Assembly: GCF_000384475.1 (NCBI RefSeq)
Contig: NZ_ARWB01000001.1
Location: 908,022 to 972,021 of the forward strand
DNA length: 64,000 nt
Direction: 5' to 3'
Source of the DNA: Methylopila sp. M107
GTDB lineage: Bacteria; Pseudomonadota; Alphaproteobacteria; Rhizobiales; Methylopilaceae
In this document: in pieces, positions 20,749-29,986 of the stretch
Layout: each line of letters starts with the position of its first letter
Numbering within the stretch: the stretch's first letter is position 1
Notes under the pieces: generated by a model
Seen by the model: the letters and a program-made list of their open reading frames with translations, nothing else
What the model was told of the DNA's origin: nothing
Databases searched by the model: none
Made by a program: the position numbers and the translations under genes

Positions 20749-21732
20749 TCACTGCGGCAGCAGTTCGACCCGGCGGTTCTTCGCGCGGCCGTCTTCCTCC
20801 GCATTCGACGCCACCGGCGACAGCAGGCCGACGCCTACGGGCCGCATTCGCGCGGCTTGCACGCCGTAGCCTTTCGAAAGCTCCGCGACGACCGCATTGG
20901 CGCGCGCCTGGGAAAGCTTCTGGTTGAACTCGACGCCGCCGACATTGTCGGTGTGGCCGACGACATGGACCTTCTGGCCGGGGTTCGCCTTCAGGAACTT
21001 CGCGATCTCGTCGAGCGTCGGCTTCGACTCCGGCTGCAGCGTCGCCTTGTTGAAGTCGAACAGAAGGCCGTAGAGCGCGACGCGGCCTGAACTGTCGAGG
21101 CCCTTCGCGATCTCCTCGGCCGAGACCAGCACCATCTGGTTCTTCAACTCGCCGCTCTGGATCTCGTCGACCCGGACATAGACCTGGCCCTTCACAGGGT
21201 TCACGACCGGATTGTAGCCGTCGGCATATTCGACGACGTAGATGCCGAGATGCGTCTTGACGCCGTCGGCCTCCTTCTCGGCCGAGACGAAACGCGCCTC
21301 TTCCTGGCTGTAGCCGAAGGTCTGGCCGCCCGCGCCCTGCTCCATGACGCGCTGCAGCCCGTCGCCGATCTCGGATTTCTTGGCCTCGAACAGGATCTTA
21401 AAACCCTTGGCCTCGAGCTCCTGCTTGTAGTTGCGGAACACCTCCGCGGAGGAGGGTCCCTTCGGCACGGCATAGACGTTCTGGACGAGCCGGCCTTCGA
21501 GATCGAGCTTCTGGTCGTAGACCCCGACCTTCTTGCCGAAGTCGAAGCTCTTCACCGGGCCGGTGGCGAGCGTGTATTCCGCGAACGTCTTCTTTTCACA
21601 GAGCGCGATGGTCGAGCCTTCGAAGCGCTTGAGGCCCGAAAGGTCCTTGCAACCCACGGCGTCGGCCGCAAAGGCGGGGGAGCCGAGGCCGAGCGCGATC
21701 AGCGCGGCCGCGAATGCGCAGCGGATGGTCAT
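20749..21732 (-). CDS. OmpA-family protein with N-terminal DUF4892 region
   Basis: The protein has 327 residues. A signal peptide (MTIRCAFAAALIALGLGSPAFAA) leads into a DUF4892-like part (about residues 25-205), which includes LVQNVYAVPKGPSSAEVFRNY. A C-terminal OmpA peptidoglycan-binding domain (about 210-327) has LLFDFNKATLQPES, HVVGHTDNVGG and NQKLSQARANAVVAEL. It is probably an envelope protein anchored to the cell wall. It lies 36 bases downstream of the 169-residue secreted protein gene and is probably in an operon with it. Confidence 0.85.
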   Translation of the reverse strand: MTIRCAFAAALIALGLGSPAFAADAVGCKDLSGLKRFEGSTIALCEKKTFAEYTLATGPVKSFDFGKKVGVYDQKLDLEGRLVQNVYAVPKGPSSAEVFRNYKQELEAKGFKILFEAKKSEIGDGLQRVMEQGAGGQTFGYSQEEARFVSAEKEADGVKTHLGIYVVEYADGYNPVVNPVKGQVYVRVDEIQSGELKNQMVLVSAEEIAKGLDSSGRVALYGLLFDFNKATLQPESKPTLDEIAKFLKANPGQKVHVVGHTDNVGGVEFNQKLSQARANAVVAELSKGYGVQAARMRPVGVGLLSPVASNAEEDGRAKNRRVELLPQ

Positions 21733-21768
21733 GGCGATTGTTCCATTGTGGCTGATGCGTTTGAAAGA

Positions 21769-22278
21769 TCAGGGCGTCGGCGCTTTGAAGTCGCCATACT
21801 CGAAGACCATCGCGGAGCCGTCCGTCAGGTCCATGCGGCGCGGCAGGCCATCGGACGGGGCGATCAGGATGCTGCTCGAGCTCTTGGAGCCGGGCTTCAA
21901 CGGATCGGGCTGCTTGAAGCCGTAGGACTTGACGGCCACGCCGTTCGCCGCGTCCGCAGACCCCTCCGCGCAGTCGCTAAGCGGGAGCGAGACGAGAGCC
22001 TTCTCGGCCATCGTCTTCCGCATCGCGGCGGTGAACGGCATCTTGCGCCAGGCCGCGTTCGGCTCCTCCCGGACATAAATGGCGTCCTTGAGCAGAATGC
22101 TCGACATGCCTTCGCCCTTGCCGGCGCCGAGATCCACCGTCTGGCGCACCGCCGGCTGGTCGGCGACCGCGAGCATCGACTTCGCGATGAGGTCGCATTC
22201 TGCCTGGCCGGCGAAGGCCGGGGCGGAGGCGAGCAGGCAGACGCCGATGGCGGACGACCGGACCAGACCGAAACGCAT
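21769..22278 (-). CDS. Hypothetical secreted protein (169 aa)
   Basis: I do not recognise the family. The ATG at 22278 gives a signal peptide (MRFGLVRSSAIGVCLLASAPAFA). The mature part has two cysteines (ECDLI and DCAEG), and a region running SSILLKDAIYVREEP then ...SSILIAPSDGLPRRMDLTDGSAMVFEYGDF resembles LolA/LppX-like lipid-binding repeats only in general character. It is upstream of the OmpA-like gene on the same strand, so the two may act together in the envelope. Confidence 0.65.
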   Translation of the reverse strand: MRFGLVRSSAIGVCLLASAPAFAGQAECDLIAKSMLAVADQPAVRQTVDLGAGKGEGMSSILLKDAIYVREEPNAAWRKMPFTAAMRKTMAEKALVSLPLSDCAEGSADAANGVAVKSYGFKQPDPLKPGSKSSSSILIAPSDGLPRRMDLTDGSAMVFEYGDFKAPTP

Positions 22279-22686
22279 GGAAAAATCTCCGGATGCGCCG
22301 GTCGATGTCCGCCGGCGACAGAGGGGCCGGACGGGCGATCCGGCGACGCTGTCCCTCAGTCGCCGCGCGCCAAGGATCGGTTCAACGGATTGGCCTGATT
22401 TTGGTCTATGGGACAGTCCGTAATTTTGCGGACAGCGCTGGGGTACCATTCGGGTCTGACGTTTGCCGGCCGGCGCCAGTCGCGCCCCGTCATTCCGGTC
22501 GTAGGGCGAGCTTCAGAAGCACGACGTGATCAGCACGTTCGGCGACGATAGTGCCTCTGGGTCGCGGCCCTGACGGCCGCGATGACGGTCCGCTGGACCC
22601 GTCCGCCGAGCGAGACCCCGCCCCGCCGGTTCCTTCCTTGAGTGTTTCGAGATAAGCGTCGCCCGATCAAACAGGAGGGACGGGGC
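22279..22686. other. 408-base divergent gap upstream of cysS
   Basis: No gene is supported. A [16 protein letters not shown] half (CGTCATTCCGGTCGTAGGGCG) lies at about 22491-22511, and a GCGGCCCTGACGGCCGC palindrome lies near 22566-22582. The rest is unremarkable and should contain the promoters of the two divergent units. Confidence 0.4.
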
Positions 22687-24045
22687 GTGACCTCGCTCAA
22701 GCTCTACAATTCGCTGACCCGGACGAAGGACGCCTTCGCGCCGATCGATCCTTCCGACGTGCGCATGTATGTCTGCGGGCCGACGGTCTACGACCGCGCC
22801 CATATCGGCAACGCCCGGCCCGTCATCGTCTTCGACCTGCTGTTCCGGCTTCTCCGCCACGTCTATGGCGAGAACGCCGTCACCTATGTGCGCAACATCA
22901 CGGACGTCGACGACAAGATCAACGCGCGCGCCGCGGAGCGCGGGATCACGATCCGCGAGCTGACCGAAGGCACCGCGAAGGGCTTTCATGAGGACGTCGC
23001 GGGCCTTGGCTGCCTGTCGCCGACCCACGAGCCGCGCGCGACCGAGTTCGTCTGCCGCGGCGAGAACGAGCTCGACATGGTCAAGCTCGTCGAACGGCTG
23101 ATCGCCGGGGGCCACGCCTATGCGGCCGAGGGGCACGTCCTGTTCGACGTCTCGTCCATGCCGGCCTACGGGCAGCTTGCGCGCCGCTCGCTCGACGACA
23201 TGCAGGCCGGCGCCCGCGTCGAGGTCGCTCCCTACAAGAAGGGCGCGATGGATTTCGTGCTGTGGAAGCCTTCCGCCGCCGCAGAGCCGGGCTGGGACAG
23301 CCCGTGGGGGCGGGGGCGTCCGGGCTGGCACCTCGAATGCTCGGCGATGTCGGCCGCTCTGCTGGGCGAGGTGTTCGACATCCATGGCGGCGGCATCGAC
23401 CTGATCTTCCCGCACCATGAGAACGAGATCGCCCAGTCGACCTGCTGCTTCGGCCACGACCGCATGGCCAATGTGTGGATGCACAATGGCTTCCTACAGG
23501 TCGAGGGCGAGAAGATGGCGAAGTCCGCCGGCAACTTCGTCACGATCCGCGAGGTGCTGAACGACTGGCCGGGCGACGTCGCGCGGCTCGCGATGTATGC
23601 GGCGCATTACCGCCAGCCGATAAACTGGACGCTGAAGGGTCTGCAGGAAGCCGAGAAGACTCTAGGCCAATGGTTCGACGCTGCGGCCGAGGGGGCTGAG
23701 GCGCGTCCGGCGCCGGGCGTCGTCGAGGCGCTCGCCGACGACCTCAACACGCCGAAGATGATCGCCGAAATCCACCGGCTGAAGTCGGATGGCGGCCGCA
23801 AGGCGCTTGCGGGCACGCTTCAGTTCCTCGGCTTCCGGCCGGACGACTATGCCGACTGGTCGGCGAGCCACGCGCCGGAGCTGGCGATATCGGTCGCCGA
23901 GATCGAGCGCCTCGTCGACGCCCGCCTCGCCGCGCGCCGCGACAGGAACTTCGCGGAGGCCGACCGCATCCGCGACGAGCTGCTCGCAAGCGGCGTGGTC
24001 GTGAAGGACGGGGCGGAGGGCACCACCTGGGAAGCGGCGCGGTGA
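22687..24045 (+). CDS. cysS: Cysteine--tRNA ligase
   Basis: This charges tRNA-Cys. It is a class I synthetase of 452 residues. Motifs are [13 protein letters not shown] (HIGH motif at residues 39-42), the zinc-site and substrate residues WHLECSAM and [10 protein letters not shown], and EKMAKSAGN (KMSKS loop near residue 277). I use the GTG at 22687, not the ATG 45 bases upstream, because an AGGAGGG lies seven bases before the GTG and the protein family starts here. Its stop overlaps the next gene in a four-gene operon with cimA. Confidence 0.96.
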   Translation: MTSLKLYNSLTRTKDAFAPIDPSDVRMYVCGPTVYDRAHIGNARPVIVFDLLFRLLRHVYGENAVTYVRNITDVDDKINARAAERGITIRELTEGTAKGFHEDVAGLGCLSPTHEPRATEFVCRGENELDMVKLVERLIAGGHAYAAEGHVLFDVSSMPAYGQLARRSLDDMQAGARVEVAPYKKGAMDFVLWKPSAAAEPGWDSPWGRGRPGWHLECSAMSAALLGEVFDIHGGGIDLIFPHHENEIAQSTCCFGHDRMANVWMHNGFLQVEGEKMAKSAGNFVTIREVLNDWPGDVARLAMYAAHYRQPINWTLKGLQEAEKTLGQWFDAAAEGAEARPAPGVVEALADDLNTPKMIAEIHRLKSDGGRKALAGTLQFLGFRPDDYADWSASHAPELAISVAEIERLVDARLAARRDRNFAEADRIRDELLASGVVVKDGAEGTTWEAAR

Positions 24046-24437
24046 CAGAGCGCGAAGGCCTGACCCCAAAGGCGGCTGCGGCCGCCTGGCGGCCGCCGAC
24101 TGAACAGGAGGTGGAGCGAGACCTTGCCGCATTCGCGGCGCTTGTCCGCGAAACGCTCGGCGGGCATGTGGAAGGCGTCTATCTGTTCGGCAGCCGGGCG
24201 CGCGGCGACAATCATCCCGACAGCGACGCCGATGTCGCGGTGGTCGTCGACGACGAGACCGCGCGGCGGCACGGACTCGAAACCGAACTCGTCGAGCTCG
24301 CCTTCGACATCCTGCTGTCCGGCAAGACCGTGATCGAGCCGTTTCTTGTGCCGCTTTCGGGATGGTTTGATCCCGATCTCCAGCACAACCAATATCTGGG
24401 GCGCGCCATGAAGCGCGACGGACGAGCGGTGTCATGA
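24042..24437 (+). CDS. MNT-type nucleotidyltransferase (putative antitoxin of a HEPN-MNT pair)
   Basis: The protein has 131 residues with a minimal nucleotidyltransferase fold: [23 protein letters not shown] (about residues 48-70) holds the G-S motif and the metal-binding Asp62 and Asp64. Family members partnered with HEPN proteins act as antitoxins, in some cases by adenylylating the HEPN partner. It starts with GTG overlapping the cysS stop by four bases and ends overlapping the HEPN start by four bases. A role as a housekeeping nucleotidyltransferase cannot be excluded. Confidence 0.8.
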   Translation: MTEREGLTPKAAAAAWRPPTEQEVERDLAAFAALVRETLGGHVEGVYLFGSRARGDNHPDSDADVAVVVDDETARRHGLETELVELAFDILLSGKTVIEPFLVPLSGWFDPDLQHNQYLGRAMKRDGRAVS

Positions 24438-24832
24438 TCGGCGCCGACGACCTGATGGCCAAGGCGGAACGCGCGCTCGCGACGGCGGTGCTTGTGCTTG
24501 CGGAGGGTGATCCTGACGCCGCCGCAGGGCGCGCCTACTACGCCGTGTTCAATGCCGCGCGCGCAGCGCTTGCGAGGATCGCGGACGTCGATCCGGAAAC
24601 GATCAAGACACACACGGGGTTGATCGCCCGCTTCTCGGAGGCGCTGATCAGGACGGGCTCCGTTGCGCCGGAGTTCGGACGGACGCTCGCCGTGCTCGCG
24701 AAGGATCGAGCGATCGCCGATTACGACGGGCGGGTCATTGACGCCACGAAGGCTGCGGAGGATGTCGAGCGCGCCGAAGCCTTCGTCGCGGAAGTAAGGC
24801 GACTGCTATCGGCGTGGAGCGACGCTCCATGA
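24434..24832 (+). CDS. HEPN domain protein (putative toxin, UPF0332-like)
   Basis: The protein has 132 residues, all alpha. It shows the HEPN/UPF0332 pattern AAGRAYYAVFNAARAAL (about residues 30-46), IKTHTGLIARFSEALIRTG (about 57-75) and a conserved ADYDGR (about 95-100). HEPN proteins are often RNases in toxin-antitoxin or defence modules, but this subfamily does not show the strict Rx4-6H site I would want to see, so nuclease activity is uncertain. It follows the MNT gene with a four-base overlap, and its stop overlaps the cimA ATG. Confidence 0.8.
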   Translation: MIGADDLMAKAERALATAVLVLAEGDPDAAAGRAYYAVFNAARAALARIADVDPETIKTHTGLIARFSEALIRTGSVAPEFGRTLAVLAKDRAIADYDGRVIDATKAAEDVERAEAFVAEVRRLLSAWSDAP

Positions 24833-26427
24833 GCCGCGATCGCCTCTACCTGTTCGACACGACGCTTCGCGACGGCGCGCAGACGGCGGGCGTCGACTTC
24901 ACGCTCGAAGACAAGATCGCCGTCGCGAAGCTGCTCGACGGGCTCGGGGTCGACTATGTCGAGGGGGGCTATCCGGGCGCGAACCCGACCGACACGGAAT
25001 TCTTCGCCGCGCGGCGCACCGAACGGGCGACCTTCACCGCCTTCGGCATGACCAAGCGGGCAGGGCGCTCGGCCGCGAACGATCCGGGCCTGCAGGGCGT
25101 GCTGCAGGCGAGCGCTAAGGCCTGCTGCTTCGTGGCGAAGAGCTGGGATTTCCATGTCGAGCACGCGCTCGGCGTGACGCTGGACGAAAACCTCGCCTCC
25201 ATCCGCGAGACGGTCGCCGCCTCGGTCGCCGCGGGTCGCGAGACTCTGGTCGACTGCGAGCATTTCTTTGACGGCTACAAGGCCAACCCGGATTACGCGC
25301 TCGCTTGCGCCAAGGCGGCGTTCGAGGCCGGCGCGCGCTGGGTGGTGCTGTGCGACACCAATGGCGGGACGACCCCGGAAGAGGTTTCGGCGATCGTGAC
25401 GGCGGCGTCCGCGGTCGTGCCCGCAAAGAACCTCGGCATCCACGCCCATGACGACATGGGGCTTGCGGTCGCGAATTCGTTGGCGGCCGTGCGGGCCGGC
25501 GCGCGGCAGATCCAGGGCACATTGAACGGCCTTGGGGAGCGCTGCGGCAACGCGAACCTGACCACCATCATTCCCACGCTGAAGCTGAAGCCGGAGTTCG
25601 CCGAGAACTTCGAGACCGGCGTTTCCAACGAGGCGCTCGCGGGTCTGTCGTCCCTGTCGCGCGCCTTCGACGAGCTGCTGAACCGTCCCGCGAACCGCTA
25701 TGCGCCTTACGTCGGCGCCAACGCCTTCGCGACCAAGGCCGGCATACACGCCTCCGCGATCCTGAAGGACCCGCGCACCTACGAGCACGTCTCGCCCGAC
25801 AATGTCGGCAATCACCGCCGGCTGCTTGTCTCCGATCAGGGCGGCAAATCGAATCTTTTATCCGAGCTCGCGCGCGTGGGCGTCGAGGTCGACAAGTCGG
25901 ACCCGAGGCTCGACCTGTTGCTGGCGCGCGTGAAGGAGCGCGAGGCGCAAGGCTACGCCTATGAGGGCGCGGAGGCCTCGTTCGCGTTGCTCGCCAAGCG
26001 CGCGCTCGGCCGCGTGCCGGATTTTTTCACGGTGGAAAGTTTCCGCGTGATGGTGGCGCGCAGGCGGGCCCCGAACGGCGAGCTGATCGCGGTGTCGGAG
26101 GCGGTCGTGAAGGTGACGGTCGACGGCGAGCCGCTGATCACGGCCGCGGAGGGCATCGGCCCGGTCAACGCGCTCGACCTCGCGCTCCGCAAGGACCTTG
26201 GGCGCTACCAGCCTTACATCGCGGACCTGAAGCTCACCGACTACAAGGTCCGCATCCTCAACGGCGGCACCGACGCGATCACCCGCGTGCTGATCGAGTC
26301 GACCGACGGCGAGGGCGAGGTCTGGACCACGGTCGGCGTGTCGCCAAACGTCGTCGACGCCTCGTTCGAGGCGCTGACCGACAGCCTGACCTACAAGCTG
26401 CTCAAGGCCGGCGCGCCGGCGCCGTGA
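24829..26427 (+). CDS. cimA: (R)-citramalate synthase
   Basis: This condenses pyruvate and acetyl-CoA to citramalate, giving isoleucine without threonine, and belongs to the isopropylmalate synthase family. It has 532 residues. The barrel opens LFDTTLRDGAQTAGVDFTLEDK (metal and substrate Arg-Asp), with HAHDDMGLAVANSLAA and QGTLNGLGERCGNANL. A linker with AGIHASAIL and a C-terminal LeuA allosteric domain (about 390-525) follow. I use the ATG at 24829, which overlaps the HEPN stop (ATGA); an in-frame ATG 15 bases upstream also exists. The family member could also act in related acyl condensations. Confidence 0.93.
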   Translation: MSRDRLYLFDTTLRDGAQTAGVDFTLEDKIAVAKLLDGLGVDYVEGGYPGANPTDTEFFAARRTERATFTAFGMTKRAGRSAANDPGLQGVLQASAKACCFVAKSWDFHVEHALGVTLDENLASIRETVAASVAAGRETLVDCEHFFDGYKANPDYALACAKAAFEAGARWVVLCDTNGGTTPEEVSAIVTAASAVVPAKNLGIHAHDDMGLAVANSLAAVRAGARQIQGTLNGLGERCGNANLTTIIPTLKLKPEFAENFETGVSNEALAGLSSLSRAFDELLNRPANRYAPYVGANAFATKAGIHASAILKDPRTYEHVSPDNVGNHRRLLVSDQGGKSNLLSELARVGVEVDKSDPRLDLLLARVKEREAQGYAYEGAEASFALLAKRALGRVPDFFTVESFRVMVARRRAPNGELIAVSEAVVKVTVDGEPLITAAEGIGPVNALDLALRKDLGRYQPYIADLKLTDYKVRILNGGTDAITRVLIESTDGEGEVWTTVGVSPNVVDASFEALTDSLTYKLLKAGAPAP

Positions 26428-26500
26428 GGCGCCGACCATAAAATACGTCGATATCTCAATAGGATGAGGCGCGGCCAGCGCATGCGTCGGGTTTGCTTGC

Positions 26501-26516
26501 TTAATAAGTATATTAA
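26501..26516. promoter_or_regulatory. AT-rich inverted repeat upstream of the sulfatase
   Basis: TTAATA-AGTA-TATTAA is a perfect inverted repeat in a markedly AT-rich patch (26490-26545) inside a high-GC genome. It ends 68 bases before the sulfatase start. It could be an operator or part of the promoter. Confidence 0.4.
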
Positions 26517-26584
26517 ATCGATAGACATATGGGATTTATTCGGTTCTGCTCCGCCGTCCGATCAACGCGCGAAGCGGGGGGCCG

Positions 26585-28087
26585 ATGGCCGGACAGTTCA
26601 CACGACGGGAGGCGCTGAAGGGCGTCGCAGGGGGGGCGGCTGCGGCCGCCTTGGGCGCGGCGCTCGCGACGCCCGCGCTCGCGAAAGGCAGCAAGCGTCC
26701 CAACGTCCTGTTCATCCCGATCGACGACCTGAACGACTGGACCGGCTGGCTCGGCGGCTATCCGGGCGTGGAGACGCCCAATCTCGATCGTCTCGCCAAA
26801 CTCGTGACGGGCTTCACCCGCGCCTACACCCCAGCCCCCGCCTGCCAGGCGGCGCGCGCCGCGATCCTATTCGGGATCGAGCCCTTTCGGTCGGGCGTCT
26901 ACACCAACAAGACCGCGAACTGGCCCGACACCAATCTGAAGGACCGGCCGTCGATCGTGCGCTGGTTCAAGGAAGCCGGTTACGAGACGATCGGCACCGG
27001 AAAGATCTTCCATGGCGGCTGGCGCCGCGCGGACGACGGGCCGGAGGAGAACGATCCGAAGGCTTGGTCGCGGTTCGAGTATCTTCCAAAGCTGTTGGAG
27101 GGCGGCAAGGAGGGCCCGAACAACTGGGGACCGAGCGGCGAGAAGACCTCGGAGACCGAAGACGTCGGCCGCGCCAAGTGGCTGGTGAAGACCGTCCTCT
27201 CGAAACGCTCCGACAAACCCTTCTTCGCCTCCTTCGGCGTCCGCAAGCCGCACATGCCTTGGGTCGTGCCGCAGAAGTGGTTCGACGCCTATCCGATCGA
27301 CGAGGTGCGATATCCACTCGGCGCGCTCGACACCGGCAACGCCAGCGTCGCCTCGAACAGGGACGACCGCGACCTGCCGGAAGGCGGCAGGGCGATGGCG
27401 CGGCAATTCGCCGACGACCATCGCAAGATCATCGCGGGCAAGGGCTGGAAGTCGGCGATCCAGGCCTATCTCGCGGCGGTCTCGCTCGCGGACCACGCTG
27501 TCGGCCTTGTGCTCGACGGGCTTTCGGAGGGCCCCAACGCCGCCGACACGATCATCTGCGTCTGGTCTGACCATGGCTGGCAGCTCGGCGAAAAGCTCGC
27601 CTGGCGGAAGTTCACGCTCTGGGAACGCGCGACCCATGTGCCGTTGCTGATCGGCGGCCCGGGCCTGAAGTCCGGCCTGTCGAGCGCCCTGATCTCCACC
27701 ATCGACATCTATCCGACGCTCGCTGAACTCGGCGTCGGCGAGGCGCCCACGGGGCTCGACGGCGTCTCGTTCGCCGGGCGACTGCGCGACGGCGGCGCGG
27801 AGCCGCGCGACCATGTGCTGTCGACCTGGGCGCTCGACGTCGATGGAGGCGCCTCGGGCGACGAAGACAAGCACTTCGCCGTCCGCACCAAAACGCACCG
27901 GCTGATCCAGTACGGCAATGGCGACAGGGAACTCTACGACAACAGCCAGGACCCCTGGGAGTGGAACAATCTCTACGACGCGCCGTCGAAGGCGAGCATT
28001 GCGCTCGCCGACCGGCTCGCCGCCAACCTGCCGAGGTCGCCCGTGCCCCAAGCATCGGCTGGCGGCAAGGTCGTGGCTGAGGATTAG
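26585..28087 (+). CDS. Tat-exported sulfatase (iduronate-2-sulfatase/choline-sulfatase-like)
   Basis: The protein has 500 residues. A twin-arginine signal (TRREALKGVAGG, residues 6-17) ends near ATPALA. The alkaline-phosphatase-fold core has NVLFIPIDDLNDW (metal Asp pair), the modification site CQAAR near residue 87 (C-x-A-x-R form of the C-x-P-x-R box, whose Cys becomes formylglycine), GTGKIFHGG, FGVRKPHMPW, and the metal pair WSDHGWQLGE. The layout suits the iduronate-2-sulfatase branch, but the substrate is unknown. No sulfatase-modifying enzyme is in the window. It appears to be a single-gene unit. Confidence 0.88.
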   Translation: MAGQFTRREALKGVAGGAAAAALGAALATPALAKGSKRPNVLFIPIDDLNDWTGWLGGYPGVETPNLDRLAKLVTGFTRAYTPAPACQAARAAILFGIEPFRSGVYTNKTANWPDTNLKDRPSIVRWFKEAGYETIGTGKIFHGGWRRADDGPEENDPKAWSRFEYLPKLLEGGKEGPNNWGPSGEKTSETEDVGRAKWLVKTVLSKRSDKPFFASFGVRKPHMPWVVPQKWFDAYPIDEVRYPLGALDTGNASVASNRDDRDLPEGGRAMARQFADDHRKIIAGKGWKSAIQAYLAAVSLADHAVGLVLDGLSEGPNAADTIICVWSDHGWQLGEKLAWRKFTLWERATHVPLLIGGPGLKSGLSSALISTIDIYPTLAELGVGEAPTGLDGVSFAGRLRDGGAEPRDHVLSTWALDVDGGASGDEDKHFAVRTKTHRLIQYGNGDRELYDNSQDPWEWNNLYDAPSKASIALADRLAANLPRSPVPQASAGGKVVAED

Positions 28088-28171
28088 GCGTCCAGTCCCC
28101 ATTCCTCATCGCTTGGGTGAGGAACGAGCGGGTCAACGCTGACGGATTCAGCCGCATCAAAGCGGCCGGCG

Positions 28172-28187
28172 CCTATCATACGATAGG
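28172..28187. promoter_or_regulatory. CCTATC-N4-GATAGG palindrome, copy 1 (aldehyde dehydrogenase promoter)
   Basis: CCTATC-ATAC-GATAGG is exact, 97 bases before the aldehyde dehydrogenase GTG. A GCTAAC hexamer follows 20 bases downstream and could be the -10 element, which would put the palindrome over the -35 region as expected for an activator. Further copies lie at 47738, 54416 and 56782. Confidence 0.65.
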
Positions 28188-28236
28188 TTTCGCCAATGAC
28201 TCCACATGCTAACGGCATGATCTGAACAATCAGACA

Positions 28237-28253
28237 GTTCAGTTCAACTGAAC
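28237..28253. promoter_or_regulatory. 17-bp perfect palindrome next to the aldehyde dehydrogenase start
   Basis: GTTCAGTT-C-AACTGAAC has perfect 8-base arms and ends 31 bases before the GTG start. Its place downstream of the presumed -10 element suits a repressor operator. I see no second copy in the window. It does not match the LexA box spacing. Confidence 0.5.
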
Positions 28254-28284
28254 GAGCCGATTTAGCGGCAGTGGAGGACGTATA

Positions 28285-29760
28285 GTGGGCGCCACTTCAG
28301 AAATCAGCGGTGATTCCGCCAAGTCACGGTTCGGCCGAGATACGTTTTTCATCGGCGGGGGGTGGGTGAAGCCGGCCTCGTCGCGGCGCTTCGACATCCT
28401 GAACGCCACGACGGAAGAGAGCCTGGGCCACGTTCCCGAGGCGACCGAAGCCGACGTCGACCGGGCGGTCGCGGCGGCGCGCGAGGCGTACGAGCATTCG
28501 GGATGGGCCACGATGGCGCCTTCGGAGCGCGCCGCGGCGCTGAACCGCTTCGCGGACGCTCTGCAGAAGCGCAGCGACGAACTCACGCGCTCGGTGACCT
28601 TGCAGAACGGGATGCCGATCGGCCTCGCCCAGGCGCTCGAGGGCGGCTTCGGGATCGGGTTCCTGCGCTACTACGCCGATGTCATCTCCTCGGCCAAAGA
28701 GGACAAGCGGCCCTCGCAGATGGGCAAGGAGACGCTTGTCGAGCGCAGCCCGATCGGCGTCGTCGCGGCGATCGTCCCCTGGAACTATCCCGTGACGCTC
28801 GCGATGAGCAAGATCGCCCCGGCGCTTGCGGCCGGCTGCACGATCGTCGTCAAGCCGTCGCCGAGCACCGTGCTCGACAGCTACGTGCTGGCCGACGCCG
28901 CCGAGGAAGCGCAGCTTCCGCCGGGCGTGATCAACTGGGTCGCGGCGGATCGCGAGGTCGGCGCCTATCTCGTCTCGCATCCCGGCGTCGACAAGGTCGC
29001 ATTCACCGGATCGACCGGCGCAGGCCGGTCGGTCGCGGTGGCCTGCGCCCAGCTCCTGCGTCCGGTGACGCTGGAGCTGGGCGGCAAGTCGGCCGCGATC
29101 ATCCTGGACGACGCCAGCGTGGACGCGATCTGGCCGGGCCTCCAGTTCATCTCTTTGATGAACAACGGGCAGACCTGCGTCGCCTGCAGCCGCATCCTTG
29201 CTCCGAAACACCGCTATGGCGAGATCGTCGACGACATCGCCGCCCGCGTCTCGGCGCTCAGCGTCGGCGACCCGATGGACCCGTCGACCCAGGTCGGCCC
29301 GATGGCCACCAGCGCGCATCGGGACCGCGTCGAGGGCTACATCGCCAAGGGCAAGTCCGAGGGCGGCAGGGTCGTCGCCGGCGGCGGCCGTCCGAACATC
29401 AATCACGGCTGGTTCGTCGAACCGACGGTGTTCGCGGACATCGACAACAACGCGACCATCGCGCAGGAGGAGATCTTCGGGCCGGTCCTGTCGATCATTC
29501 CCTACGACGGCGAAGACGACGCGGTGCGGATCGCCAACGACTCGATCTACGGGCTCGGCGGATCGGTCTACAGCGCCGACCCTGAGCGGGCGAAGTCGAT
29601 CGCCCGTCGCGTCAAGACAGGCACGGTCGGCATCAACGGCTATCCGGTCGCGATCGGCTCTCCCTTCGGCGGCGTCAAGCAGAGCGGCATCGGGCGCGAG
29701 TTCGGCCCCGAGGCGCTCGCCGGATACCAGCAGCTGAAGTCGATCTACGTCAGCGGCTGA
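28285..29760 (+). CDS. Aldehyde dehydrogenase, NAD(P)-dependent
   Basis: This oxidises an aldehyde to the acid. The protein has 491 residues and is full length. Active-site residues are visible: PWNYPVTLAMSKIAPALAAG, the Rossmann turn FTGSTGAGR (about 240-248), Glu264 in LELGGKS and the nucleophile Cys298 in NNGQTCVACSR. It belongs to the class that acts on diverse aliphatic or aromatic aldehydes. The start is GTG. It is followed after 226 bases by the CoA-transferase, so acid formed here could be activated by CoA transfer. Two palindromes lie upstream (28172 and 28237). Confidence 0.92.
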   Translation: MGATSEISGDSAKSRFGRDTFFIGGGWVKPASSRRFDILNATTEESLGHVPEATEADVDRAVAAAREAYEHSGWATMAPSERAAALNRFADALQKRSDELTRSVTLQNGMPIGLAQALEGGFGIGFLRYYADVISSAKEDKRPSQMGKETLVERSPIGVVAAIVPWNYPVTLAMSKIAPALAAGCTIVVKPSPSTVLDSYVLADAAEEAQLPPGVINWVAADREVGAYLVSHPGVDKVAFTGSTGAGRSVAVACAQLLRPVTLELGGKSAAIILDDASVDAIWPGLQFISLMNNGQTCVACSRILAPKHRYGEIVDDIAARVSALSVGDPMDPSTQVGPMATSAHRDRVEGYIAKGKSEGGRVVAGGGRPNINHGWFVEPTVFADIDNNATIAQEEIFGPVLSIIPYDGEDDAVRIANDSIYGLGGSVYSADPERAKSIARRVKTGTVGINGYPVAIGSPFGGVKQSGIGREFGPEALAGYQQLKSIYVSG

Positions 29761-29986
29761 ACGAGCCCGCGGCGACGGCGGCCGGGAACCGCCGTCGTCC
29801 TTGGCGCGATGGGCCCGCCTATCACTTCAAGACGGGTCGCCGCGTCGCATCCCGGCCGCGGCCGATGAGCGCCGCGTTCGGCTCCGCGTCGATGTTCCGT
29901 CCGGTCGACCATTCGAAGACAACCGATGCGCGCCGAACCGCGATGGCTGAGCGCCGACGCCCGTCGATCATAAGAACAGGAAGAAG

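Noticed and set aside
22491-22582. Possible terminator or small RNA upstream of cysS
   Set aside because: Only a [16 protein letters not shown] half and a short GC palindrome are present; nothing shows transcription.
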